DNA of 64,000 nucleotides from Clostridia bacterium. GTDB lineage: Bacteria; Bacillota; Clostridia; Oscillospirales; Acutalibacteraceae. The translations under genes were made by a program, and so were the position numbers. How positions within the stretch are numbered: position 1 is the first letter of the stretch; the number at the start of each line of letters is the position of its first letter. This document shows, one piece after another, positions 8,657-16,626 of the stretch. The stretch spans positions 1-64,000 of the forward strand of contig JAFQBX010000005.1 in the NCBI GenBank assembly GCA_017399535.1, given 5' to 3'. The notes under the pieces are model-generated. The model was not told the DNA's origin. It searched no databases and saw nothing but the letters and a program-made list of their open reading frames with translations.

Positions 8657-9961
8657 TTACAGCTTACGCAGGTCGATTACACGCTTTGCCTTGCCTTCGC
8701 TGCGAGTAATACTCTTTGGATTTACGAGATGCACCTTTACTCCGAGACCGAGGGTTGAACGGAGCTTTTCAGTGATGAACTTCTCTGTCTTTGCGATGCT
8801 CTTGACATCGTCAGCGAACATATTTTCACTCATTTCAACGTCAAGATCAAAGGTATCGGTATTGTTTACGCGGTCAATCTTGATCAGGTAATTCGGGGTG
8901 ATTTCGCCGTTATTTACGTCGAGGAGAACCTCCTCAATCTGCGACGGGAATACATTTACACCGCGAATAATGAGCATATCGTCGCTTCTGCCGCTGGGCT
9001 TGTTCATTCTAATATGTGTTCTGCCGCATTTGCACGGCTCGTAATTGAGCGAACAAATGTCGCGTGTACGATAGCGAATTACGGGGAAACCTTCTTTTGA
9101 AATGGTGGTGAATACGAGCTCACCTGTGCTACCCTCGGGGAGAACTTCACCTGTATCGGGGTCGATGATTTCGGCGATAAAATGGTCCTCCCAGATGTGC
9201 ATTCCGCACTGATGCTCACATTCGCAGGAAACACCCGGTCCGAGAATTTCCGACAGCCCGTAAATATCGTATGCCTTTATTCCGAGCTTTTGCTCGATTT
9301 CTGTGCGCATCTGCTCGCTCCAAGGTTCTGCGCCGAAGATACCAACCTTTAACGAAAGCTGATCCTTTACCCCCATACGCTCGATTTCCTCGCCGATATA
9401 CATAGCGTAAGACGGTGTGCAGCAGATTGCGGTTGCCTTAAAGTCGATCATTGTCTGAATCTGAAGGGCGGTGTTTCCCGACGAAATCGGAATAACGGTA
9501 GCGCCTGCCTTTTCGGCTCCTGCGTGGAGTCCGAAGCCGCCCGTAAACAAGCCGTAGCCGAAGGATACCTGGAAAATATCCTTTTCATCAATGCCGAGAC
9601 CTGTTATCATTCGGGCTACACATTCGCTCCACATATCAAGGTCATTTTCGGTATAGCCGACGACGATACGCTTTCCTGTCGTGCCGCTTGATGCGTGAAC
9701 TCGTCTGATTTCGCTAAGCGGAGTGGCGAAAAGACCGTAAGGGTAATAATCGCGCAAATCCTGCTTGTATGCAAAGGGCAGTTTATAGAGGTCCTCTACA
9801 CCTTTTACATCGTCAGGAGTGAGTCCCTTTTCGTCCATTCGCTTACGAAAACATTCTACGTTTTCGTACATTCTCTTTACCTGCCAACAAAGACGCTCGC
9901 TCTGAAGCTTTTTGAGCTCCTCGCGTGGCATTTGTTCAATTTCAGGACTTCTGATAGCCAA
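8657..9961 (-). CDS. paaK: Phenylacetate-CoA ligase family protein (AMP-forming)
   Basis: A 434-residue member of the PaaK branch of the adenylate-forming superfamily, of usual length. Seen: the P-loop SSGTTGK (91-97), YGLSEILGPG, the YRTRDI motif and a GEAKR-like basic C-terminus. PaaK enzymes join an aryl acetate to CoA with ATP; next to IorAB the same enzyme type could consume or activate arylacetates. The start appears to be TTG at 9961, only one base past the stop of the upstream gene, with a strong GGGGAGG site inside that gene's end, indicating translational coupling. The specific aryl acid cannot be told from sequence. Confidence 0.88.
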   Translation of the reverse strand: MAIRSPEIEQMPREELKKLQSERLCWQVKRMYENVECFRKRMDEKGLTPDDVKGVEDLYKLPFAYKQDLRDYYPYGLFATPLSEIRRVHASSGTTGKRIVVGYTENDLDMWSECVARMITGLGIDEKDIFQVSFGYGLFTGGFGLHAGAEKAGATVIPISSGNTALQIQTMIDFKATAICCTPSYAMYIGEEIERMGVKDQLSLKVGIFGAEPWSEQMRTEIEQKLGIKAYDIYGLSEILGPGVSCECEHQCGMHIWEDHFIAEIIDPDTGEVLPEGSTGELVFTTISKEGFPVIRYRTRDICSLNYEPCKCGRTHIRMNKPSGRSDDMLIIRGVNVFPSQIEEVLLDVNNGEITPNYLIKIDRVNNTDTFDLDVEMSENMFADDVKSIAKTEKFITEKLRSTLGLGVKVHLVNPKSITRSEGKAKRVIDLRKL

Positions 9962-9962
9962 T

Positions 9963-10640
9963 TTATTTATCCTCCCCTGCTGATTTTTTACGATTGCCGA
10001 AGCTGAGAATAATTCCGAGCGCTACCGAAAGAGCGGCCGCCATCATTACCTGATATTCGCTCGGCAAAAGGAATGTAACCGTATGCGCCGGTATCCAAAA
10101 GAGCGGCACAGTCTTTAAAATTGTAAATCCTGCAAATGCAGACCAATCGATGCCCGTCATAATTGCTTTTATTGATGCTTTTTCGCCATTGGCACGAAGG
10201 TCGAGCCACTTGTCACTGCATTTATGCAGCGCCATAAAGGTCGGACCAAAGGAGGTATTCATTATCGCGCTGATATAGAATGCGCGTAAGAGTGCGTTAT
10301 CTCCGCCGGGAAGGACTCCGCTACCCATTAAATTGACAACTGCCGTCTTATAAACCGTCATCATAAAGGTAATCCACACGCCGATAAAGCCCCAGATAAC
10401 AAAGCGCCAAATGATTTTCACCGGGACGGTGGGCTTTCCTGTTGAGATATATCCTGCGATAAGCTCGCCTGCCGTTGCAAGCAGAGCAAACTTCACAAAG
10501 CCCATTATAAACGGATGGTCGGATGAAAGTGTTTTAAACACTTCGCGGCTCTGCGGAATAATTAAAACAAGCGCAAAGGAAAGAATCGAGAATAATATGT
10601 ATCCGATAACAAGTATCTTTTTACTTTTTTCACTTTTCAT
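9963..10640 (-). CDS. Conserved integral membrane protein in the iorAB operon, function unknown
   Basis: A 225-residue membrane protein with about five hydrophobic helices (near 9-28, 42-62, 78-98, 115-135 and two near 165-215) and a lysine-rich C-terminal tail. Between helices lie conserved-looking polar stretches such as ALHKCSDKWLDL. I do not recognise the family with confidence; a distant likeness to Mpv17/PMP22-type proteins (a Trp-Arg near a central helix) is only an impression. It is placed between iorB (15 bases) and paaK (1 base), so it is surely co-translated with the arylpyruvate pathway and might move a pathway acid across the membrane (inference). Confidence 0.75.
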   Translation of the reverse strand: MKSEKSKKILVIGYILFSILSFALVLIIPQSREVFKTLSSDHPFIMGFVKFALLATAGELIAGYISTGKPTVPVKIIWRFVIWGFIGVWITFMMTVYKTAVVNLMGSGVLPGGDNALLRAFYISAIMNTSFGPTFMALHKCSDKWLDLRANGEKASIKAIMTGIDWSAFAGFTILKTVPLFWIPAHTVTFLLPSEYQVMMAAALSVALGIILSFGNRKKSAGEDK

Positions 10641-10655
10641 TGGTGGTTACTCCTT

Positions 10656-11228
10656 TTAGCCCTTGAAATTGTAGCCAAGTTCAAACGCTTTGAGGTTGAG
10701 GTCAAGGAATTTCTGCGGTACGGTTTCGGTGATTACCTTTTTCCACACTTCCTTTTCGATGTCCATTGTTGCCGCCAAAACGCCGATTAAAACAACGTTT
10801 ACCGCCTTCGGTGAGCCGGCTTCCATACTCATTTCGAGAGCGTCAAGTGCGGTTACATCCGCCTTTTCGGCTAAAAACGGGATAATGTTTTCGGGATATT
10901 CGGCGGCACCTGTGATGACCGGCATGGGCGAAATTGCGCGGTCGTTTAGAATAATTTTACCGCCTTTTTTGAGATACGGGAGGGCTCTGAGCGCCTCTAA
11001 TCTTTCGAATGCGAGGATAATATCGGCTTCGCCCTTATCAATTATGGGTGAAAAAACCTCTTTGCCGTATTTTACATAGGTTACAACGCTACCGCCGCGT
11101 TGGCTCATTCCGTGGACTTCCGACACCTTTACGTCGTAGCCCTCGCTAATGGCTGTATTTCCGAGAATTCGGCTGGCGAGAAGGGTTCCCTGACCGCCAA
11201 CGCCGACAATCATAATATTCTTGGTCAT
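10656..11228 (-). CDS. iorB: Indolepyruvate oxidoreductase subunit beta
   Basis: A 190-residue protein of the 2-oxoacid:ferredoxin oxidoreductase gamma-type family, of usual length for IorB. The N-terminal GVGGQGTLLASRILG (8-22) is the family signature for the CoA-proximal domain. With IorA it converts arylpyruvates plus CoA and oxidised ferredoxin to arylacetyl-CoA, CO2 and reduced ferredoxin, in the cytoplasm under anaerobic conditions. Its ATG directly follows the iorA stop codon, so the two subunits are translationally coupled. Confidence 0.95.
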   Translation of the reverse strand: MTKNIMIVGVGGQGTLLASRILGNTAISEGYDVKVSEVHGMSQRGGSVVTYVKYGKEVFSPIIDKGEADIILAFERLEALRALPYLKKGGKIILNDRAISPMPVITGAAEYPENIIPFLAEKADVTALDALEMSMEAGSPKAVNVVLIGVLAATMDIEKEVWKKVITETVPQKFLDLNLKAFELGYNFKG

Positions 11229-12965
11229 TTATTCTTCCTCCTTGCTGATCGCGTTAAAGGGGCATACCGAAACGCAAAGTCCGCAACCGTTACACTGGGT
11301 AAGGTCAATTCGTGCCTTTCCGTTTTCGAAAACAATAGCAGGACAACCGAGCTTCATACATTTTTTACAGCTACGGCATTTTTCGGCATCGACGGCACAA
11401 TGGCCGCTGTACTTGACAGTTTTGAGAAGGGCACACGGACGCTGTGCGATGATTACCGATGGCTCGTCGGTTTCGAGCTCTTCGCGTACCGCCTTTTCGA
11501 ATCCGGCAAGGTCAAACGGGTCCTCGATGCGTACGCGGTCAACGCCGACAGCGTGACAAAGCGCCTCTAAATCGACCTGCTTGGTCGGTTCGTTGCGGAT
11601 TGTACGTCCTGTGGTCGGATTCTCCTGATGTCCGGTCATTCCCGTAATTGAGTTGTCGAGAATAATTACAGTATTATTACCCTTGTTATACACGATGTCA
11701 ATGAGTCCTGTTATGCCCGAATGCATAAAGGTTGAGTCACCGATAACCGAAACCAGCTTTTTAGAGAAATCGTTCCCCCTCGCCTTTACCATTCCGTGAG
11801 CGGCACTCACCGATGCGCCCATACAAATTGTTGTATCAACGCTCGAAAGCGGTGCAACTGCGCCAAGTGTATAGCAACCGATGTCACCCGATACGGTGAC
11901 GCCAAGCTTTGACAGCACATAGAAGGTGCCTCTATGCGGACAACCTGCGCACATAACGGGAGGACGCATAGGCACGTTTTTGGCAGGGGTGAAAATCTCG
12001 GTTTCTTCGCCGAGGACGACCTTTTTAATCATATTCTGGCTATATTCGCCGAGGAGAGTAAAGCATTCCTTACCCTTTACCTCGATGCCGAGTGCTCGTA
12101 CAAACTCCTCGATAAAGCCGTCAAGCTCCTCGATAACATATAAGGTATCAACATTCTTTGCAAACTCGGTAATAAGCTTCTTTGGGAGCGGATATACCAT
12201 TCCGAGCTTTAAGAAATTGACCTTTTTGCCGAGAGCTTCCTTTGCATACTGGTAGGAAACACCCGAGGTGATGACGCCGATGCGGCTGCCATTATCTTCG
12301 ACGCTGTTGAGGGGTGACTCGTCGGCATAGTCGGCAAGGGCTGATTCCCTCTTTTCAACCTCGACGTGACGGGCAATAGCATTCGCCGGCATCATAACAT
12401 TCTTTCTGATATTCTTTTCGTACGGTTTGAGCTCGGCAGCTATCGGGTCATTAAGCTCAACCATGCTCTGTGAATGTGAAACGCGAGTAGAAAGACGGAC
12501 AAATACAGGTGTGTCAAATCTTTCGCTCAACTCAAACGCGAGCTTTGTAAATTCCTTACATTCCGAAGAATCAGACGGCTCTAACATAGGAATTTTTGAC
12601 GCCTTTGCATAGTGGCGTGAATCCTGCTCATTCTGTGACGAGTGCATTCCCGGGTCGTCGGCAACGCAAAATACGAGTCCACCGTTTGCTCCAATGTAGC
12701 TGACGGTGAATACCGGATCGGCCATTACGTTGAGTCCAACGTGCTTCATACAGCTCATCGCTCTGCCGCCTGCGATAGATGCTCCGATTGCAGTTTCGGC
12801 GGCTACCTTTTCGTTAGGTGCCCATTCAACATAAATGTCCTTATATTCTACAACCGATTCGGTTATTTCGGTGCTCGGCGTTCCCGGATAGGAGGAAACA
12901 ACCTTTACTCCCGCTTCATAGGCACCGCGTGCAACTGCCGCGTTACCAAGCATTAGCTTTTTCAT
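11229..12965 (-). CDS. iorA: Indolepyruvate ferredoxin oxidoreductase subunit alpha
   Basis: A 578-residue TPP-dependent subunit (ATG at 12965; an in-frame TTG lies three codons upstream). Order: pyrimidine-binding TPP domain, transketolase C-like domain, PP-binding TPP domain with CAGCPHRG and GDIGCYTLG, and a C-terminal ferredoxin domain with two [4Fe-4S] motifs (CRSCKKCMKLGCP and CNGCGLCVSVCP). It oxidatively decarboxylates indolepyruvate, phenylpyruvate and hydroxyphenylpyruvate. In the operon, the flanking aminotransferase could supply the keto acid, and the two CoA-ligase-type genes could interconvert CoA esters and acids. Confidence 0.96.
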   Translation of the reverse strand: MKKLMLGNAAVARGAYEAGVKVVSSYPGTPSTEITESVVEYKDIYVEWAPNEKVAAETAIGASIAGGRAMSCMKHVGLNVMADPVFTVSYIGANGGLVFCVADDPGMHSSQNEQDSRHYAKASKIPMLEPSDSSECKEFTKLAFELSERFDTPVFVRLSTRVSHSQSMVELNDPIAAELKPYEKNIRKNVMMPANAIARHVEVEKRESALADYADESPLNSVEDNGSRIGVITSGVSYQYAKEALGKKVNFLKLGMVYPLPKKLITEFAKNVDTLYVIEELDGFIEEFVRALGIEVKGKECFTLLGEYSQNMIKKVVLGEETEIFTPAKNVPMRPPVMCAGCPHRGTFYVLSKLGVTVSGDIGCYTLGAVAPLSSVDTTICMGASVSAAHGMVKARGNDFSKKLVSVIGDSTFMHSGITGLIDIVYNKGNNTVIILDNSITGMTGHQENPTTGRTIRNEPTKQVDLEALCHAVGVDRVRIEDPFDLAGFEKAVREELETDEPSVIIAQRPCALLKTVKYSGHCAVDAEKCRSCKKCMKLGCPAIVFENGKARIDLTQCNGCGLCVSVCPFNAISKEEE

Positions 12966-12994
12966 AAATATCAAATTCCTTTCTATACCTCTGA

Positions 12995-14629
12995 TTACAG
13001 CTCGTTTTCTTTCGCTACAAGGCCGTCAACGCTATACATTTTGCGAAGCTTCGGCTTTTCAATTTTTCCGGTCGGGTTGCGCGGTACGTCGGCAAAAATA
13101 ATCTTTCTCGGGCGTTTGTATCTCGGCAAATCGAGGCAGAAGGTGTTAACCTCGTCTTCGTTAAGGGTTGCCCCTTCCTTGACCTGAATAATTGCCGCCG
13201 AAACCTCGCCTAAACGGCGGTCGGGCAGACCGATTACGGCAACGTCGCTGATTTTGTCATGGCGGCGAAGGAAGTCCTCGATCTGAACGGGATAAATATT
13301 TTCGCCGCCCGAAATGATAACGTCCTTTTTACGATCGACGAGATAAATAAAGCCATCGTTATCCTCGTAAGCCATGTCGCCCGTGAACAGCCAACCGTCA
13401 GCGAGAATTTCGTTGGTGGCTTCCTCGTCCTTGTAGTAGCAAAGCATAACGCCGTCGCCCTTTACTGCGAGCTCGCCTACCTCATTTTTAGAAAGCTTAT
13501 TGTGCTTTTCGTCAACTATCATTGTTTCCCAACCGTAGCCGGCCTTTCCGATTGCGCCGATGTGGTCGATATTTTCGATACCGAGATGGACACAGCCCGG
13601 TCCGATAGATTCGCTGAGACCGTAGTTTGTATCGTAATCGTGGTCGGGGAATATATTTTTCCATCGCTTGATTAAGCTGGGCGGTACCGGCTGGGCGCCG
13701 ATATGCATCAGTCGCCACTGATCAAGCTTTAATTCGGATATGTCAATTTCGCCGCGGTCGATTGCATCGAGAATGTCCTGCGCCCACGGAACGAGCAACC
13801 AAACGATTGTGCATTTCTCATTCGATACGGCGTTAAGTATGTATTTCGGCTCGGTTCCTTTTAAAAGGACCGCCTTTGACCCAGCGAGCAAGCTGCCGAA
13901 CCAGTGCATTTTTGCTCCCGTGTGATAGAGCGGCGGTATGCAGAGGAAGGTATCCTCGCGCGTCTGGCTATGATGATTTTGCTCTGTCTTTGCCGCGTGG
14001 ACAAGCGCCTTGTGCGAGTGCAAAATCGCCTTTGGGAAGCCGGTGGTACCCGATGAGAAATAGATTGCGGCATTGTCGTCATCGCAAATATCAATATCGG
14101 GTGTTTTGGTACTGCAATAGGTGACCAGCTTATCGTAGCTTTCGGCATAAGCGGGACAATCGTCACCTGCGTAAATCCACATCTTTATCTTCGGTACCTT
14201 GTGGCAAATCTCCTCTACGCGACCGACAAATTCGGGACCGAATACGATATATTCGGCATCTGCTTTATCGAGGCAGTAGGCAATTTCGTCGGCGGTGTAG
14301 CGGAAATTAAGCGGCACCGCAAGGGCTCCCGTACGGAGAATACCGAAATAAATCGGCAACCATTCGAGGCAATTCATAAGCAAAATTGCAACCTTTTCGC
14401 CCTTCTTTATTCCGCGCGAAAGGAGCAGGTTCGCAAAGCGGTTTGCCTTCTTATTAAACTCGCCCCAGGTGATTTCGCGGCGATAGGTTTCGGCGGCGGT
14501 GGACTGGGTAAGCGAAAATTCGCGCCATGTCATGTTTTTATTATTTTCGAGCTTTGGGTTGATTTCGACCAAGCTGACTTCGTCGGTGTAAAGCTCGGCA
14601 TTTTTTTGCAAAATTTCGGTGATTGGCAT
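12995..14629 (-). CDS. AMP-dependent acyl-CoA synthetase/ligase
   Basis: A 544-residue ANL-superfamily ligase with a complete domain set: P-loop SSGTTGFPKA, YGLSESIGPG, the LFTGDM hinge region and a C-terminal catalytic lysine in NPTGKIEKP. It should make an acyl-CoA from a carboxylic acid, ATP and CoA. It is first in the operon that continues into iorA, and differs from the PaaK-like enzyme downstream, so the pathway has two different acid:CoA ligases. Long-chain fatty acid, aromatic acid and branched-chain acid are all possible substrates. Promoter at 14672-14700. Confidence 0.88.
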   Translation of the reverse strand: MPITEILQKNAELYTDEVSLVEINPKLENNKNMTWREFSLTQSTAAETYRREITWGEFNKKANRFANLLLSRGIKKGEKVAILLMNCLEWLPIYFGILRTGALAVPLNFRYTADEIAYCLDKADAEYIVFGPEFVGRVEEICHKVPKIKMWIYAGDDCPAYAESYDKLVTYCSTKTPDIDICDDDNAAIYFSSGTTGFPKAILHSHKALVHAAKTEQNHHSQTREDTFLCIPPLYHTGAKMHWFGSLLAGSKAVLLKGTEPKYILNAVSNEKCTIVWLLVPWAQDILDAIDRGEIDISELKLDQWRLMHIGAQPVPPSLIKRWKNIFPDHDYDTNYGLSESIGPGCVHLGIENIDHIGAIGKAGYGWETMIVDEKHNKLSKNEVGELAVKGDGVMLCYYKDEEATNEILADGWLFTGDMAYEDNDGFIYLVDRKKDVIISGGENIYPVQIEDFLRRHDKISDVAVIGLPDRRLGEVSAAIIQVKEGATLNEDEVNTFCLDLPRYKRPRKIIFADVPRNPTGKIEKPKLRKMYSVDGLVAKENEL

Positions 14630-14671
14630 ATTTCATCTTCCTCAATAAAAATAATATGTAACACAAAAGTT

Positions 14672-14700
14672 ATTTTATCATACAAAAGCACTTATATCAA
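14672..14700 (-). promoter_or_regulatory. Promoter of the iorAB operon
   Basis: On the minus strand: -35 TTGATA (14695-14700), 17-bp spacer, -10 TAAAAT (14672-14677), about 43 bases before the start codon at 14629. It is the only good promoter found for the seven-gene run 14629-6996. Confidence 0.7.
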
Positions 14701-14780
14701 GTAATTTTTTAACACTTTAAAGGTTTAAATTGATGAATATTTTATTTTTTCGTTTTGGGACAAAAACATTATTTGGGCGA

Positions 14781-14809
14781 TTGAATTTTTGAGACGAAAA
14801 TGGTATAAT
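14781..14809 (+). promoter_or_regulatory. Promoter of the TPR/DUF4037 gene pair
   Basis: -35 TTGAAT (14781-14786), 17-bp spacer, -10 TATAAT (14804-14809). Transcription would begin near 14816, which rules out the TTG at 14812 as a start codon for the downstream gene. Confidence 0.75.
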
Positions 14810-14835
14810 TTTTGTATATTAGTCAGGTGGTGAAA

Positions 14836-15648
14836 ATGATGATCGACAACGAGGATTTGAAATTCAACTTTGGCTGTGCGAGCTGCGGGTATAAAGAGGT
14901 AAAAAGGCGTATTCCCGTATCGCGAATTATCGGAAAGTTGGACGAGCTTCTTTCAAAAAACGAGATGGAGGAAGTGACTCGACTGCTCGATAACTGGCGC
15001 AGAGAAGCCACTGAAATAGGCGATTTGTCGGGCGAATTGTCAATTGTCAACGAGCAGCTCGGTCATTTCAGAAAGGTGCAAAACCGCGATGCAGGGCTCG
15101 AATCGGTCGACCGCAGCATCGAGCTTGTAAATCTGCTCGGCATCGAAAATGAGGTTTCGGGTGCAACCATTTTACTCAATGCGGCGACAACGCTAAAAGC
15201 ATTCGGTCAGCCCGAAAAGGCACTCCCGATTTATGACAAGACATACACGGTTTATTCCGCAAACTTAGATAAAAACGATGCGCGATTCGGCGGTTTTTTT
15301 AACAACAAAGGGCTGACCTTACAGGACCTTTGCCGATTTGACGAAGCAAAGGAATGCTACGACAAGGCGCTCGAAATTATGCAAAAGGTTGAGGGCGGAC
15401 TTGCCGACTGTGCGGTGACATACGTTAACCTTGCTCACCTGTTTGAAAAAAGTATGGAGGACAGCGAAAACGCAGTTAATTCCGCGCTCGAAAAGGCGCA
15501 AAGGATACTCGACGGAGACGAAATCGAGCGAAATTCGTACTATGCCTTTGTGTGCAGTAAATGTGCACCGTCGTTTGATTATTTTGGCTTCTTTTATTAC
15601 GCAAACGAGCTGAAAGAAAGGTCGAAGAAAATATATGAAGGGGCTTGA
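14836..15648 (+). CDS. Tetratricopeptide-repeat protein paired with a DUF4037 protein
   Basis: A 270-residue protein. The ATG at 14836 is chosen because AGGTGG lies just upstream and the promoter's -10 element overlaps longer in-frame starts; the next codon is also ATG. The N-terminus has FGCASCGYK with a CxxC, then a helical array with TPR-like repeats, clearest at about 120-225 (for example ALPIYDKTYTVY and AKECYDKALEIM). TPR arrays bind proteins or peptides. It overlaps the DUF4037 gene by 14 bases, so the two products probably work together, perhaps as an adaptor and its nucleotidyltransferase-like partner. Function unknown. Confidence 0.85.
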   Translation: MMIDNEDLKFNFGCASCGYKEVKRRIPVSRIIGKLDELLSKNEMEEVTRLLDNWRREATEIGDLSGELSIVNEQLGHFRKVQNRDAGLESVDRSIELVNLLGIENEVSGATILLNAATTLKAFGQPEKALPIYDKTYTVYSANLDKNDARFGGFFNNKGLTLQDLCRFDEAKECYDKALEIMQKVEGGLADCAVTYVNLAHLFEKSMEDSENAVNSALEKAQRILDGDEIERNSYYAFVCSKCAPSFDYFGFFYYANELKERSKKIYEGA

Positions 15649-16573
15649 ATTAGCGCGAAAATTTTATGAAGAACATGGTCAAGAAATGATTGCAACTCGG
15701 TTTGCCGATGTCGCCGACCGAATTTGTGTCGGGCTTGTTGGTGAAGGGTCGGAGTGTCTCGGCTACGATGACGAAATTTCGACCGACCACGATTTTGAGC
15801 CCGCGTTTTGCCTCTTTATCGCCAAAGAGGACGAGATAAAATTCGGCTTTGAGCTTGAAAGGGCGTATTCAAAGCTTCCCAAGCAATTTATGGGCTATGA
15901 GCGGCAAAAGCTTTCGGCGGCAGGCGGAAAAAGGCACGGAGTAATCGTTATCGACGATTTTTATAAAAAGTTTCTCGGCGCCGCAAATGCGCCCGACACG
16001 ATAGAAAGATGGCTTTACACGCCGTCACAATCTCTACTGAACGCGTCAAACGGCGAGGTTTTTAGAGACGATTTAGGGCTCTTTTCGGCGATACGAAACG
16101 AGATAAAAAAAGGATATCCGCGCGACATTCGGCTCAAAAAAATTGCCGCTCACACAATTTTCATGGCGCAAGCGGGACTGTATAATTATCCGCGGCTGAT
16201 AAAGCGCGGCGAAACAGGTGCGGCGCAGTTGGCAATTTTTGAATTTGTAAAGAATGCGATTTCGGTCATTTATCTGCTCAATAATAGCTACGAGCCCTTT
16301 TACAAATGGGCGTATCGCGGAATGCGTGAGCTCGAAATATTGGGTAATTTATGCTCCCCTCTCGCCGCACTTACCGAGCTTGGAAATTCGGACGACGAAG
16401 CCGCGGCAAAGGCGGAAACTATTGAGGAAATTGCGCAACTTTTGATAAATGAATATCGTAAAATGGGGCTCACAGACTCGCCGTCAAGCGAGCTTGAAGC
16501 CCACGCTTATGCGATTATTAAAGGGATTAAAAACGCCGAACTTCGCAACATGCACATCATGCAAGGAATTTAA
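15635..16573 (+). CDS. DUF4037 domain protein (nucleotidyltransferase-like)
   Basis: A 312-residue protein with the DUF4037 hallmark GEGSECLGYDDEISTDHDF (36-54), a Gly-Ser followed by paired acidic residues as in the nucleotidyltransferase (pol-beta) fold: GS...D-x-D type. The rest is mostly helical. In other genomes DUF4037 is found fused or adjacent to TPR domains, consistent with the overlapping TPR gene upstream. A substrate, protein or small molecule, is not known to me; the nucleotidyl transfer activity is inferred from the motif only. The unit ends at the terminator at 16583-16626. Confidence 0.85.
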   Translation: MKGLELARKFYEEHGQEMIATRFADVADRICVGLVGEGSECLGYDDEISTDHDFEPAFCLFIAKEDEIKFGFELERAYSKLPKQFMGYERQKLSAAGGKRHGVIVIDDFYKKFLGAANAPDTIERWLYTPSQSLLNASNGEVFRDDLGLFSAIRNEIKKGYPRDIRLKKIAAHTIFMAQAGLYNYPRLIKRGETGAAQLAIFEFVKNAISVIYLLNNSYEPFYKWAYRGMRELEILGNLCSPLAALTELGNSDDEAAAKAETIEEIAQLLINEYRKMGLTDSPSSELEAHAYAIIKGIKNAELRNMHIMQGI

Positions 16574-16582
16574 AACGCATAA

Positions 16583-16626
16583 AAAGAACCTGATGCAAAA
16601 TTGACTGCATCAGGTTTATTTTTTTA
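16583..16626. terminator. Bidirectional terminator between DUF4037 and trxB
   Basis: An 11-bp perfect stem (16587-16597 with 16606-16616) flanked by A-rich and T-rich tracts lies between the convergent DUF4037 gene and trxB; it overlaps the trxB stop codon on one side. Confidence 0.85.

Noticed and set aside
8322-8891. A 189-codon plus-strand frame across the ACT and paaK genes
   Set aside because: Antisense to clear genes; composition is that of a shadow frame (Ser/Arg/Phe-rich) with no domain.
14812-14835. Upstream TTG/GTG starts for the TPR gene
   Set aside because: They lie at or just after the -10 element of the promoter (14804-14809), before or at the transcription start; the ATG at 14836 has the Shine-Dalgarno.
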